13,737 nt of DNA from NCBI GenBank assembly GCA_945949035.1, contig CAMFDH010000014.1, forward strand, positions 1 to 13,737, read 5' to 3'. Below, in pieces: positions 6,989 to 13,737 of this stretch. The stretch's first letter is position 1. Every line of letters begins with the position of its first letter. A program made the translations under genes and the position numbers. This DNA comes from an uncultured Actinomyces sp. Lineage in GTDB: Bacteria; Actinomycetota; Actinomycetes; Actinomycetales; Actinomycetaceae. The notes below the pieces were generated by a model. The model saw nothing but the letters and a program-made list of their open reading frames with translations, was not told the origin of the DNA and ran no database searches.

Positions 6989-8290
6989 TTAGGCGTCGAT
7001 CCGGTCGAGGACGAGCGGGGTCAGATCTGTCGGCTCCTCGGCACTGATTTCGATAGCGCCGTCGAGTGCCTCGATGCTCCGTTCGAACTTCTCCGGGGTA
7101 TCGGTGAAGAGAGTCAGCAGAGGCTGGCCCTTCTTGATCGGATCACCGGGCTTGGCGTGGATCTGGATGCCGGCTCCGAGGTCGAGCTTCTCACCCTGGC
7201 GGGTGCGGCCTGCGCCGAGGCGCCATGCAGAGATTCCGACGCCCCAGGCATCCATCTTCTCGATGAAACCATCGGAGTCGGCGTAGATGATCTCGCTGTG
7301 CTTTGCCTTTGGCATAGGTGCATCAAGGTCGCCGTTCTGGTCTGCCACCATGCGGCGCCAGTGGTCCATCGCGCGGCCATCGTTCAGGGCTGCTCGCACA
7401 TCGACGTCGGTCTTACCGGCGAGGCGAAGCATCTCTTCTGCCAGCAGAACGGTGAGGTCAACAACGTCCTTCGGTCCTCCACCTGCAAGGACGTCAATGG
7501 ACTCCTGGACCTCAAGCGCATTACCGATCATGAGACCGAGTGGCGTCGACATGTTGGTCAGCAGTGCCGAAGTCTTCACGCCGGCATCTGTGCCCAGGGC
7601 GACCATTGTCTCGGCCAGCTTCCTGGCCTGCTCCTGGTCCTTCATGAAGGCGCCCGAACCGACCTTGACGTCAAGGACGAGTGAACCGGTGCCCTCGGCG
7701 ATCTTCTTCGACATGATCGAAGAAGCGATCAGCGGGATGCAGTCAACGGTAGCCGTGACATCACGCAGAGCGTAGAGCTTCTTGTCAGCGGGAGCAAGGT
7801 CTGCCGAAGCCGCGCAGATGACAGCGCCGGGGCCGTCGGCTCCCAGCATCTGCATCATCTTTGCCTCGGAGATTTCTGCTTCCCAGCCGCGGATGGACTC
7901 CATCTTGTCCAGGGTGCCTCCGGTGTGGCCGAGGCCGCGCCCGGACAGCTGCGGCACCGCGACACCGAAGGAGGCGACGAGCGGCGCGAGCGGGAGTGTG
8001 ATCTTGTGGCCCACACCACCGGTCGAGTGCTTATCCGCCGTGGGACGACCGAGGTTATCGAAGTTCATTCGAATCCCGGAGTTCATCATGGCGGTGGTCC
8101 AGCGAGCAATCTCCTCACGGTTCATCCCGTTGAGGAAGATTGCCATCGCCAGCGATGCCATCTGGTCATTGGTGACAACACCGCGGGTATAGGCGTCGAT
8201 GACCCAGTCGATCATCGGGTCGGGAATCCGGTGGGAATCACGCTTGGTGCGGATTACATCAACTGCGTCAAATGGTTCTGGCTTAGCCAC
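6989..8290 (-). CDS. deoA: Pyrimidine-nucleoside (thymidine) phosphorylase
   Basis: The 433-residue protein has the full thymidine/pyrimidine phosphorylase signature. KHSTGGVG (87-94) and SGRGLGHTGGTLDKMES (116-132) form the phosphate and hinge regions. Arg176, Ser191 and Lys195 in the YALRDVTATVD...IPLIASSIMSKK segment keep the spacing of the E. coli substrate-binding triad (171, 186, 190). A C-terminal pyrimidine-nucleoside phosphorylase domain follows. It splits thymidine, and possibly uridine and deoxyuridine, into base and (deoxy)ribose-1-phosphate. Whether it is strictly thymidine-specific (deoA) or broad (pdp) cannot be told from motifs alone. The start is GTG at 8290, overlapping the cdd TAG by one base (TAGTG), with GAGGAG inside the cdd end as ribosome-binding site. 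This implies translational coupling. Confidence 0.94.
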   Translation of the reverse strand: MAKPEPFDAVDVIRTKRDSHRIPDPMIDWVIDAYTRGVVTNDQMASLAMAIFLNGMNREEIARWTTAMMNSGIRMNFDNLGRPTADKHSTGGVGHKITLPLAPLVASFGVAVPQLSGRGLGHTGGTLDKMESIRGWEAEISEAKMMQMLGADGPGAVICAASADLAPADKKLYALRDVTATVDCIPLIASSIMSKKIAEGTGSLVLDVKVGSGAFMKDQEQARKLAETMVALGTDAGVKTSALLTNMSTPLGLMIGNALEVQESIDVLAGGGPKDVVDLTVLLAEEMLRLAGKTDVDVRAALNDGRAMDHWRRMVADQNGDLDAPMPKAKHSEIIYADSDGFIEKMDAWGVGISAWRLGAGRTRQGEKLDLGAGIQIHAKPGDPIKKGQPLLTLFTDTPEKFERSIEALDGAIEISAEEPTDLTPLVLDRIDA

Positions 8291-8745
8291 TAGGCCTGCT
8301 CCTCATTCTCGAGATCTTCTACTGCATCTGCTACATAGACCCGCTCAAGATCGGCCGGCCCAAAGCCACCGGGAAGGACCCGGTCCATAGTCATTCGTCC
8401 CTCGGGCATCTCTACCCAGAGGCTGTTTCCTCCGAACTCAAAAAGCAACTGGCGGCACCTGCCACACGGGGAGGCCGGCTCTTCGAGTCCGTCAACGCAC
8501 TTGAACGCCACCAGGCGTCCTCCGCCTGTTCGGGCCAGGTCAGAGACCAGGCCACACTCGGCACAGAGCCCTACGCCGTATGAGGCGTTCTCGACGTTGC
8601 AGCCCGTGACGATTCGGCCGTCATCGACCAGTGCTGCTGCACCCACGGGAAAGTTTGAGTAGGGGGCGTAGGCCGTCTTCATTGCGGCCACCGCGTGCTC
8701 ATGGAGCAGGCGCCAGGTCTCCTCAGGAATCTGAGTCTCAGTCAT
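8290..8745 (-). CDS. cdd: Cytidine deaminase
   Basis: The 151-residue protein matches the tetrameric, zinc-dependent cytidine deaminase family. It has YAPYSNFPVGAA (26-37), then CNVENASYG (49-57), the catalytic pair Cys61-Glu63 in LCAEC, and PCGRCRQLL with zinc ligands Cys94 and Cys97. These four residues sit exactly eight positions after their B. subtilis counterparts (53, 55, 86, 89). It converts (deoxy)cytidine to (deoxy)uridine, feeding the phosphorylase whose gene overlaps its stop. The C-terminal tail is acidic and somewhat longer than in short CDAs. ATG at 8745 follows GGAAG. No good -10 is visible in the 70 bases upstream, so expression probably depends on readthrough from the transporter genes. 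Confidence 0.96.
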   Translation of the reverse strand: MTETQIPEETWRLLHEHAVAAMKTAYAPYSNFPVGAAALVDDGRIVTGCNVENASYGVGLCAECGLVSDLARTGGGRLVAFKCVDGLEEPASPCGRCRQLLFEFGGNSLWVEMPEGRMTMDRVLPGGFGPADLERVYVADAVEDLENEEQA

Positions 8746-8782
8746 TCGACTTCCTTGTCATCTGGAGAGTTGGATAGTTTGG

Positions 8783-8812
8783 CAAGGCCCGCGCCAGTTG
8801 GCGCGGGCCTTG
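8783..8812. terminator. Terminator-like hairpin between the transporter genes and cdd
   Basis: Thirteen perfect base pairs (8783-8795 with 8800-8812, sequence CAAGGCCCGCGCC and complement) close a 4-base loop. The hairpin begins only three bases after the permease stop on the minus transcript. No U-run follows on that strand (CCAAACTATCC), so it may be a partial terminator or a processing and stability element that lowers cdd-deoA-deoC expression relative to the transporter. Confidence 0.6.
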
Positions 8813-8815
8813 TTG

Positions 8816-10105
8816 TTATGGATAGGGAATACCTTCTGAGGCAGGCGGTCTGACCGCCCCCACAAAGCCGGCCACCGCCAGGATGGTGACGATGTAGGGA
8901 ATCATCAGCAGGTACTCGGCCGGAACCGGGGCTCCGACGGCCTGCATGACCGCACCGAGGTTGGTTGCGAAGCCGAACAGAAGTGCCGCGGTAAGGGCAC
9001 CAACCGGGTTCCAGCGACCCAGGATCATTGCCGCCAGGGCGATAAAGCCGTTACCAGCAGCCATGTCCTTGGAGAAAGCCAGACCCTGTCCCACCGTGAA
9101 GAATGCACCGCCAAGACCCGCGACTGCACCTCCAAGGAGGACGTTGTGCCAACGAATCGCGTTGACCCGGATACCCACAGTGTCAGCCGCACGAGGCTTC
9201 TCACCAACCGCACGAAGGCGCAGGCCCCAGCGGGAGTTGAAGAGCATGAACTGAAGGATGATCACGGCCGCGTACATCAGGTAGACGAGGATCGTCTGGT
9301 TGAAGAGGACCGGGCCGATGATCGGAATGTCCTTGAGGATCGGGATCGGGAGCACCGGCAGCTTCATGGGCTTGTTCAACTGGCTCGAATCAGAAAGTAG
9401 AGTCGAGAAGAGGAACGACGTCAAACCAAGTGCCAGCATGTTGAGAACAACACCCACAACAATGTGGTTAGCGCGGTAGTTGATCGTAAACAGTGCGAGC
9501 AGGACGCTGAGGAGCGCACCTGCAATCGGGGCTCCGATGAGGCCGAACCAAGACGAACCGAAGATCGAGGCGGTCAGTGCACCGGCGAATGCTCCGAACA
9601 GAAGCTGTCCTTCAATCGCGATGTTGATGACACCCGCACGTTCATTGATGACGCCAGCAAGGGCACCAAACACGAGCGGTGTCGCGAACATCAGGCCACC
9701 GGCGAACAGTGAGACAACCGGAAGGTTGGCCGAAGGACGACCGGCAACCGCCAGGATCAGGAAGGCGACCACAAAGGCCACGCCGACAATGACGACAAAC
9801 CATCCGGGGACCGTCTTGCGATCAATGGCCAGCTTGAACGTCACCACGGAGAATCCGACAGCGATCACCGCCAGAATCCAGATGGAAAGCGGGGCGTTGA
9901 TTGTCATCGTTCCGGCCTTGAACCAGCCCGAGGCTCCGGCGAACGAAATGTTCGACTCACCCTTGACGATGATGGCCATGATGACCGTTGCCAGCGCCAT
10001 GATCGCGGTGACAACCGGATCTCTCCAAGAGATGGGGAGAATGATCTCGCTGGCTACAGGAGCTGGCTGACTGTGCTTTGCAGGGGTTGAAACTACGGTG
10101 CTCAT
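8816..10105 (-). CDS. Nucleoside ABC transporter permease (NupQ/YufQ-like, BPD_transp_2 family)
   Basis: The 429-residue integral membrane protein has about ten hydrophobic segments. Family motifs are GVINERAGVINIAIEGQL (151-168), the cytoplasmic coupling loop WGLRLRAVGEKPRAADTVGI (293-312) and GNGFIALAAMILGRWNPVGA (351-370). These are typical of the second permease in BMP/PnrA-type nucleoside importers. An N-terminal extension of about 130 residues adds three or four helices ahead of the core, more than in the shortest homologues. ATG at 10105 overlaps the stop of the preceding permease (ATGA) and has GGAAGGAG upstream, so the two are translationally coupled. It would form the heterodimeric membrane channel with that permease. 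The substrate is inferred from the neighbouring nucleoside enzymes. Confidence 0.92.
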   Translation of the reverse strand: MSTVVSTPAKHSQPAPVASEIILPISWRDPVVTAIMALATVIMAIIVKGESNISFAGASGWFKAGTMTINAPLSIWILAVIAVGFSVVTFKLAIDRKTVPGWFVVIVGVAFVVAFLILAVAGRPSANLPVVSLFAGGLMFATPLVFGALAGVINERAGVINIAIEGQLLFGAFAGALTASIFGSSWFGLIGAPIAGALLSVLLALFTINYRANHIVVGVVLNMLALGLTSFLFSTLLSDSSQLNKPMKLPVLPIPILKDIPIIGPVLFNQTILVYLMYAAVIILQFMLFNSRWGLRLRAVGEKPRAADTVGIRVNAIRWHNVLLGGAVAGLGGAFFTVGQGLAFSKDMAAGNGFIALAAMILGRWNPVGALTAALLFGFATNLGAVMQAVGAPVPAEYLLMIPYIVTILAVAGFVGAVRPPASEGIPYP

Positions 10106-11388
10106 GCCTGCACTCCTTCCGTCTGAGCCGACTTCTCTTCGTGCTCGGTATCAACCTTCTTGACGGTTAGAGCGTTTTCCTTCTTGATGGCTCGCGATGC
10201 CCTGATGGCCTCTGAAGCCGCAATCGTCAAGACGATGATTGCCTGGGTGATGATGACGATGTCAACGGGGATTCCCGCTGAGGACTGCATGAGTGCGCCA
10301 CCGGCTGCGAGGGCGCCGAAGAGGAGGCCGGCGAAGAACACACCCAGCGGACGGGACCGTCCAAGGAGTGCCACTGTAATGGCGTCGAAGCCGATGCTTC
10401 CTGCCACGCCGCCTGTAATTGCCTTCTCTGTACCGAGGACAGGTGCCGTGGCTGCGAGACCTGCGAGAGCGCCGGAGATAGTCAGGGTCAGCATGATAAC
10501 CAGGGGAACGTTGATGCCCGCGGTCTTAGCGGCATCTGGGTTCGCACCCGCAGCACGGATCTCAAAGCCAAAGGTTGAGCGATCCAACAGCCACCACACA
10601 AAGATCGAGGCAAGAATTGCTGCAATCAGGCTGGCGTTGAGGCGGAAGCCGCTTCCGAGGAGACCTGGGTACAAAGCCGTGTCGAAGATCTTCATCGACT
10701 TTCCGGGGTATCCCTCACCATAGAAGGTCGTGGTCTGCAGCATCGCGGCAAGAAACAGTGCCGCCACCGAGTTCAGCATGATGGTGACGATAACTTCGTT
10801 GGCCCCGAGGCGTGCCTTCAGAATGCCGGGGATGAAACCCCAGATCGCGCCACCAAGGATTGCTCCGAGGATGGCTACCAGCAGGTGGATGCCTACGGGG
10901 AGGTTCCAGGCGAAGCCGATGTAACCGCCGAGGAGGGCACCCATCATTAGCTGGCCCTGAACACCAATGTTGAACAGGCCTGCGGTGAAGGAAACAGCCA
11001 CCGCCAGACCGGCGATGATCAGTGGGGTCGCACGAACGATCGACTCGGTCAGGGGTCGAATCGCAGCCTGGAAGCTGCTCTGACGCCAGTCGAAGATGGA
11101 GCCCCGAACAAGAGCCGTGAAGAACCCGGAGAAGGCTTCCCAAACTGCTGAGAAGAAGTCACCGGGAGCCGCGAACAGGTAACCCGCTGCATGCTGCACT
11201 GCTGGGTCGAAGATAACGACGATCAGGGCGCCGATAAGGAGGGCTAGGAGGATCGCCAGTGCGATAGTGCCAGCACCGGGGCTGAGGACACCCTTGATGA
11301 ACCGCTTCCACCACTGTTTGACGGGATCCGGGCCGGTGTCCGGTTCAAGTGTGGGGGGTTCTGGATCTAGAACTGCAGGACTACTCAC
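10102..11388 (-). CDS. Nucleoside ABC transporter permease (NupP/YufP-like, BPD_transp_2 family)
   Basis: The 428-residue membrane protein has a proline-rich cytoplasmic N-terminus (1-25). The first helix is at about 41-60, followed by a roughly 50-residue extracytoplasmic stretch. The permease core contains FNIGVQGQLMMGA (139-151), the coupling loop GFEIRAAGANPDAAKTAGI (274-292) and GFDAITVALLGRSRPLG (333-349). The charged C-terminal tail (about 395-428) is cytoplasmic. GTG at 11388 overlaps the end of the ATPase gene by eight bases. The only ribosome-binding candidate, GGAAGG, lies inside that gene about 11 bases upstream, so coupling is likely. It pairs with the next permease to form the channel. 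Confidence 0.92.
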   Translation of the reverse strand: MSSPAVLDPEPPTLEPDTGPDPVKQWWKRFIKGVLSPGAGTIALAILLALLIGALIVVIFDPAVQHAAGYLFAAPGDFFSAVWEAFSGFFTALVRGSIFDWRQSSFQAAIRPLTESIVRATPLIIAGLAVAVSFTAGLFNIGVQGQLMMGALLGGYIGFAWNLPVGIHLLVAILGAILGGAIWGFIPGILKARLGANEVIVTIMLNSVAALFLAAMLQTTTFYGEGYPGKSMKIFDTALYPGLLGSGFRLNASLIAAILASIFVWWLLDRSTFGFEIRAAGANPDAAKTAGINVPLVIMLTLTISGALAGLAATAPVLGTEKAITGGVAGSIGFDAITVALLGRSRPLGVFFAGLLFGALAAGGALMQSSAGIPVDIVIITQAIIVLTIAASEAIRASRAIKKENALTVKKVDTEHEEKSAQTEGVQA

Positions 11389-12943
11389 CTTCGTTCACAC
11401 CTTCCTGCGCTGCCGGGGTACCAGCCTGCTTCATTGCATCCTCGTAGGGGATGCCGGCCATCATAAGACCGAGGACTGCTCTCGGCGTGTCCGGTGGAAC
11501 GATGCCGACAATTCCACCTCGGTACATCACTGCAATTCGGTCTGCAAGCCCAACGACCTCGTCCAACTCAGTGGAGACCACGAGGACAGCAGTGCCTCCA
11601 TCGCGCTCTTCAACGATGCGGTTATGGACGAACTCAATCGCGCCGACGTCTACGCCACGGGTGGGCTGTGCAGCCACTAGAACGTTGATGGGCCTGGACA
11701 ACTCACGTGCGAGGATCGCCTTCTGTGCGTTACCTCCGGAGAGGGTCGAGATGGGGTCTTCGACATTCGTGAGGCGCACATCGAACTCTTTGGTGAGCTT
11801 CTCAGCGTTGCTCTTGATGATTCCCGGGTGCATATTGATGCCAGTTGCGTAGGGCTTCTGGTCATACCGGTTCAAGATCAGGTTCTCAGCCACCGAGAAC
11901 GACGCGATCATTCCGTCGGTCTGACGATCTTCAGGAACATATCCCAGTCCGTCACGGAAGCGCTGCTTGATGGAGACGTCCTTGATGTCGACACCCGACA
12001 TCGAAATAGAGCCGCCATCAATGGTGCGAGTACCGACGATGGCCTCGCAGAGTTCGGTCTGACCATTACCCTGGACGCCTGCGATACAGAGAATCTCTCC
12101 GCCACGAACCTCAAAGGAGACGTGGTCGAGAGCCGCGACACCATCGGTGTTGATCAGGGAGACACTGTCAAAGACGAGTCCAGGTTCACCCGGTTTGGCC
12201 GGGTCCTTTTCAACCTCGAGGCTCACGGGACGTCCGACCATCATTGAGGCCAGGTCCTTCTCGGAATCCGTGGGCTTGGCTGTACCAACTACCTTGCCGC
12301 GCCGAATAACCGTAATGGTGTCGGCCACCGCTCGGATCTCGCGGAGCTTATGGGTGATGAAGACAATCGAGGTCCCCGACTCTTTGAGCTGCTTCATGAT
12401 TGCAATCAGCTCATCAGTTTCCTGAGGTGTCAGCACAGCCGTGGGCTCATCAAGAATAAGTACCTTAGCGTCACGCGAGAGTGCCTTGATGATCTCAACA
12501 CGCTGCTGTACACCAACCGGGAGGTCCTCAATGACCGCATCCGGCTTGAGGCCGAACCCGAACTTATCGGAGAGCTCAAGAACGCGCTTGCGGGCTTCCT
12601 TCAGGTTGAGAATGCCACCAACTGAGGAAGTTGGTTCATAGCCGAGGGCTACTGACTCTGCGACTGTAAATACCGGCACCAGCATGAAGTGCTGGTGAAC
12701 CATTCCGATACCTGCGGCCACAGCGTCGCCAGGTCCTGAGAATTGAACCGGTTCGCCGTCTATAAGGATCTGGCCTTCGTCCGGCTGGTAGAGACCGTAG
12801 AGGACGTTCATCAGGGTTGACTTGCCAGCACCGTTTTCTCCAAGCAGGGCATGGATCTTACCGGGCTCAACCGTCAGACTAATGGCGTCATTTGCTACCA
12901 GCGGTCCGAAGACCTTCGTGATCCCTTTTAGCTCAAGTTCCAC
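11381..12943 (-). CDS. Nucleoside ABC transporter ATPase, tandem nucleotide-binding domains (NupO/YufO-like)
   Basis: The 520-residue protein carries two ABC domains. Domain 1 is complete: Walker A GENGAGKST (35-43), an HQHF Q-loop region (83-86), a VGVQQRVE signature (143-150), LILDEPT Walker B (162-168) and switch His198. Domain 2 keeps an LSGGNAQKA signature (401-409), but its Walker A is GVQGNGQTE (289-297, no lysine) and its Walker B reads LVAAQPTRG (422-430, no catalytic Glu). One ATP site is therefore degenerate, as is usual in this sugar/nucleoside import subfamily. It energises import through the two downstream permeases. GTG at 12943 follows AAGGGA; an ATG two bases earlier is out of frame and closes at once. 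Confidence 0.94.
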   Translation of the reverse strand: MELELKGITKVFGPLVANDAISLTVEPGKIHALLGENGAGKSTLMNVLYGLYQPDEGQILIDGEPVQFSGPGDAVAAGIGMVHQHFMLVPVFTVAESVALGYEPTSSVGGILNLKEARKRVLELSDKFGFGLKPDAVIEDLPVGVQQRVEIIKALSRDAKVLILDEPTAVLTPQETDELIAIMKQLKESGTSIVFITHKLREIRAVADTITVIRRGKVVGTAKPTDSEKDLASMMVGRPVSLEVEKDPAKPGEPGLVFDSVSLINTDGVAALDHVSFEVRGGEILCIAGVQGNGQTELCEAIVGTRTIDGGSISMSGVDIKDVSIKQRFRDGLGYVPEDRQTDGMIASFSVAENLILNRYDQKPYATGINMHPGIIKSNAEKLTKEFDVRLTNVEDPISTLSGGNAQKAILARELSRPINVLVAAQPTRGVDVGAIEFVHNRIVEERDGGTAVLVVSTELDEVVGLADRIAVMYRGGIVGIVPPDTPRAVLGLMMAGIPYEDAMKQAGTPAAQEGVNEGE

Positions 12944-13060
12944 ATCGATCCCTTCATCGTTGTAGGGGTAACCAGAGTTACTGGGGGTAGAGAATGAATT
13001 TACACATTCTCCTGTTACTACTTCAAATGCAATGTTCTGTTTACTAGGTGTCTGTGACCA

Positions 13061-13066
13061 ACTATA
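13061..13066 (-). promoter_or_regulatory. Candidate -10 element for the ABC ATPase-permease genes
   Basis: TATAGT matches five of six bases of TATAAT and the TANNNT pattern. It lies downstream of the bmpA-side terminator, so it could supply transcription of the ATPase and permease genes independently. The -35 region (around AATAAA) is poor, and an activator or a bare -10 would have to be assumed. Confidence 0.3.
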
Positions 13067-13107
13067 TGCCGCGGACTCAAAACTTTATTGGAGTAAGGGA
13101 CCTCGGT

Positions 13108-13119
13108 GTCCAATTGGAC
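13108..13119. promoter_or_regulatory. Perfect 12-bp palindrome, possible operator
   Basis: GTCCAATTGGAC is its own reverse complement. It sits between the terminator and the TATAGT element, where a repressor or activator site could act. No regulator gene is in the window and the site is seen only once, so its role is a guess. Confidence 0.3.
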
Positions 13120-13125
13120 GCAGAA

Positions 13126-13156
13126 AGCGGGGGCCCGGCTGAACCGGACCCCCGCT
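13126..13156 (-). terminator. Rho-independent-like terminator after the nucleoside-binding protein gene
   Basis: The arms 13144-13156 and 13126-13138 form a 13-bp G+C-rich stem with a 5-base loop. Read on the minus strand the single non-Watson-Crick pair becomes a U-G wobble, and UUUCU follows. The structure therefore suits transcription coming from the binding-protein gene, whose stop lies 39 bases upstream. It probably limits readthrough so that the binding protein is made in excess over the ATPase and permeases. Confidence 0.75.
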
Positions 13157-13194
13157 AACAATCACCTAGGGTGTCGACTCATATAGTGAGTGGA

Positions 13195-13737
13195 CTACTT
13201 AGGGGTGTTGGTGGACTCAACGACGATGGTGCCGTCGATAATTTCCTGCTTGATCTGCTCGATCTCGTCGTTCAGCTCAGGCGAAACCTTGTCCTCAAAA
13301 TCGTGCCAAGGAGCAATTCCGACGCCACCGTTGGCAAGGGTGCCAACGTAAGCCTCAGAGGTCCAGGTGCCGTCAACAACAGCCTGGATTGCATCGTAAA
13401 CCGCAGCGGAAATCTGCTTCATGACCGAGGTCAGGATTACCGAAGCATCGTCCGGGTTGGTGAGGGCGCCATCGGCGTCAACCCAGATAACCATGGTGCC
13501 GGGGTTTTCCTTGGCAGCTGCCAGGGTACCCATGCCGACCGGACCTGCAACAGGCATGATCACGTCAACGCCCTGCTGGATGAGCTGCTCAGAGAACTGC
13601 TTGCCCTTCGAAACATCTTCGAAGTTACCGGTAGCCATGCCGTCCTGCGCGGCCTTGTCCCAACCGATGACCTCAACCGACTCCGAGTGAACCTCGTTGT
13701 ACTTGGCAACACCATCAACGTAACTATCGTTGAAGAT
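13195..13737 (-). CDS. BMP/PnrA-like nucleoside-binding ABC substrate-binding protein, C-terminal part (N-terminus beyond window)
   Basis: An open frame enters at the right edge and runs 180 codons to TAG at 13197-13195. An internal ATG at 13638 is not the true start, because coding similarity continues upstream of it (IFNDSYVDGVAKYNEVH...VIGWDKAAQDG). Family features are QGVDVIMPVAGPVGMGTLAAAKE, VIWVDADGALTNPDD, the VLTSVMKQISAAVYDAI helix, YVGTLANGGVGIAPW and a final amphipathic helix. These fit the C-terminal lobe of BMP-family lipoproteins, which bind purine or other nucleosides outside the membrane. The signal peptide and lipobox would lie outside this window. Its position ahead of the ATPase and two permeases completes the importer. 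Confidence 0.92.
   Translation of the reverse strand: MFNDSYVDGVAKYNEVHSESVEVIGWDKAAQDGMATGNFEDVSKGKQFSEQLIQQGVDVIMPVAGPVGMGTLAAAKENPGTMVIWVDADGALTNPDDASVILTSVMKQISAAVYDAIQAVVDGTWTSEAYVGTLANGGVGIAPWHDFEDKVSPELNDEIEQIKQEIIDGTIVVESTNTPK

Larger units (their letters stand above)
12944..13194 (-). promoter_or_regulatory. Spacer/leader between the nucleoside-binding protein gene and the ABC ATPase gene
   Basis: This 251-base gap is the longest non-coding stretch in the window. On the minus strand it contains, in order, the terminator at 13156-13126, the 12-base palindrome GTCCAATTGGAC (13119-13108), a TATAGT -10-like hexamer (13066-13061), a 7-bp inverted repeat (GAGAATG, 13011-13005 and 12996-12990), a 5-bp inverted repeat (GTAAC, 12981-12968) and the AAGGGA ribosome-binding site of the ATPase gene. 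TATAGT would give a transcript start near 13054 and a leader of about 111 bases. No recognised riboswitch class is evident. Confidence 0.4.

Noticed and set aside
6150..7684. Two long plus-strand open frames (6150-6764 and 6899-7684) opposite deoC and deoA
   Set aside because: Both are mirror frames of well-supported minus-strand enzymes with complete catalytic motifs; no ribosome-binding site or family motif supports them.
12944..13060. Purine or other riboswitch in the leader of the ATPase gene
   Set aside because: I see only short 5- to 7-bp repeats and none of the conserved core elements of a known purine, preQ1 or guanidine class; only a covariance search could revive the idea.
13177..13191. 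ACTCA-TATAG-TGAGT inverted repeat next to the binding-protein gene stop
   Set aside because: Five-base arms around a 5-base spacer occur easily by chance, and the adjacent 13-bp stem explains termination better.
1..13737. Mobile elements, CRISPR arrays, toxin-antitoxin or defence genes
   Set aside because: No transposase or integrase motifs, direct-repeat arrays, tRNA or attachment sites were seen; gene content and composition look uniformly chromosomal.

Overview
The window looks like ordinary chromosomal DNA from a high-GC Gram-positive bacterium (Actinomycetota). The evidence is moderately to highly GC-rich coding sequence, a DUF3117 micro-protein, an Mrp ATPase next to a YflT-domain membrane protein and an O-methyltransferase (an order I recall from mycobacteria), TANNNT-type -10 elements, two apparently leaderless genes and several GTG starts. 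A family-level guess such as Actinomycetaceae would be speculation. No mobile element, CRISPR array, rRNA or tRNA is visible, and no gene-free stretch exceeds about 300 bases (the longest is 251).

Left region (1-2488): a truncated two-helix YflT-domain membrane protein (-) is divergent from mrp (+), which is followed by a class I SAM-dependent O-methyltransferase (+). A strong, perfectly symmetric hairpin (2508-2553) separates this block from a convergent pair on the minus strand: a LOG-family phosphoribohydrolase (2801-3562) followed by the 54-residue DUF3117 protein (2570-2734).

Right region (3715-13737): a nucleoside uptake and catabolism cluster in two converging arms. The plus arm is a trimeric-type purine nucleoside phosphorylase followed by an alpha-D-phosphohexomutase. 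The minus arm, in transcription order, is the C-terminal part of a BMP/PnrA-like nucleoside-binding protein (cut by the window end), a terminator-like hairpin, a two-domain ABC ATPase, two permeases of the NupP/NupQ type, a second hairpin, cytidine deaminase, pyrimidine-nucleoside phosphorylase and deoxyribose-phosphate aldolase. The arms meet at a shared CTAG in which both stop codons lie.

Together the genes form a coherent pathway. The ABC system imports nucleosides, Cdd deaminates (deoxy)cytidine, and the two phosphorylases release bases plus (deoxy)ribose-1-phosphate. The mutase probably converts the 1-phosphates to 5-phosphates, and DeoC cleaves deoxyribose-5-phosphate to acetaldehyde and glyceraldehyde-3-phosphate. 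The most informative non-coding features are the two leaderless starts, the 251-base bmpA-ATPase spacer with its terminator and dyads, and the stop-to-stop overlap. I did not find a convincing previously undescribed system; the findings are regulatory and biochemical details of known families.
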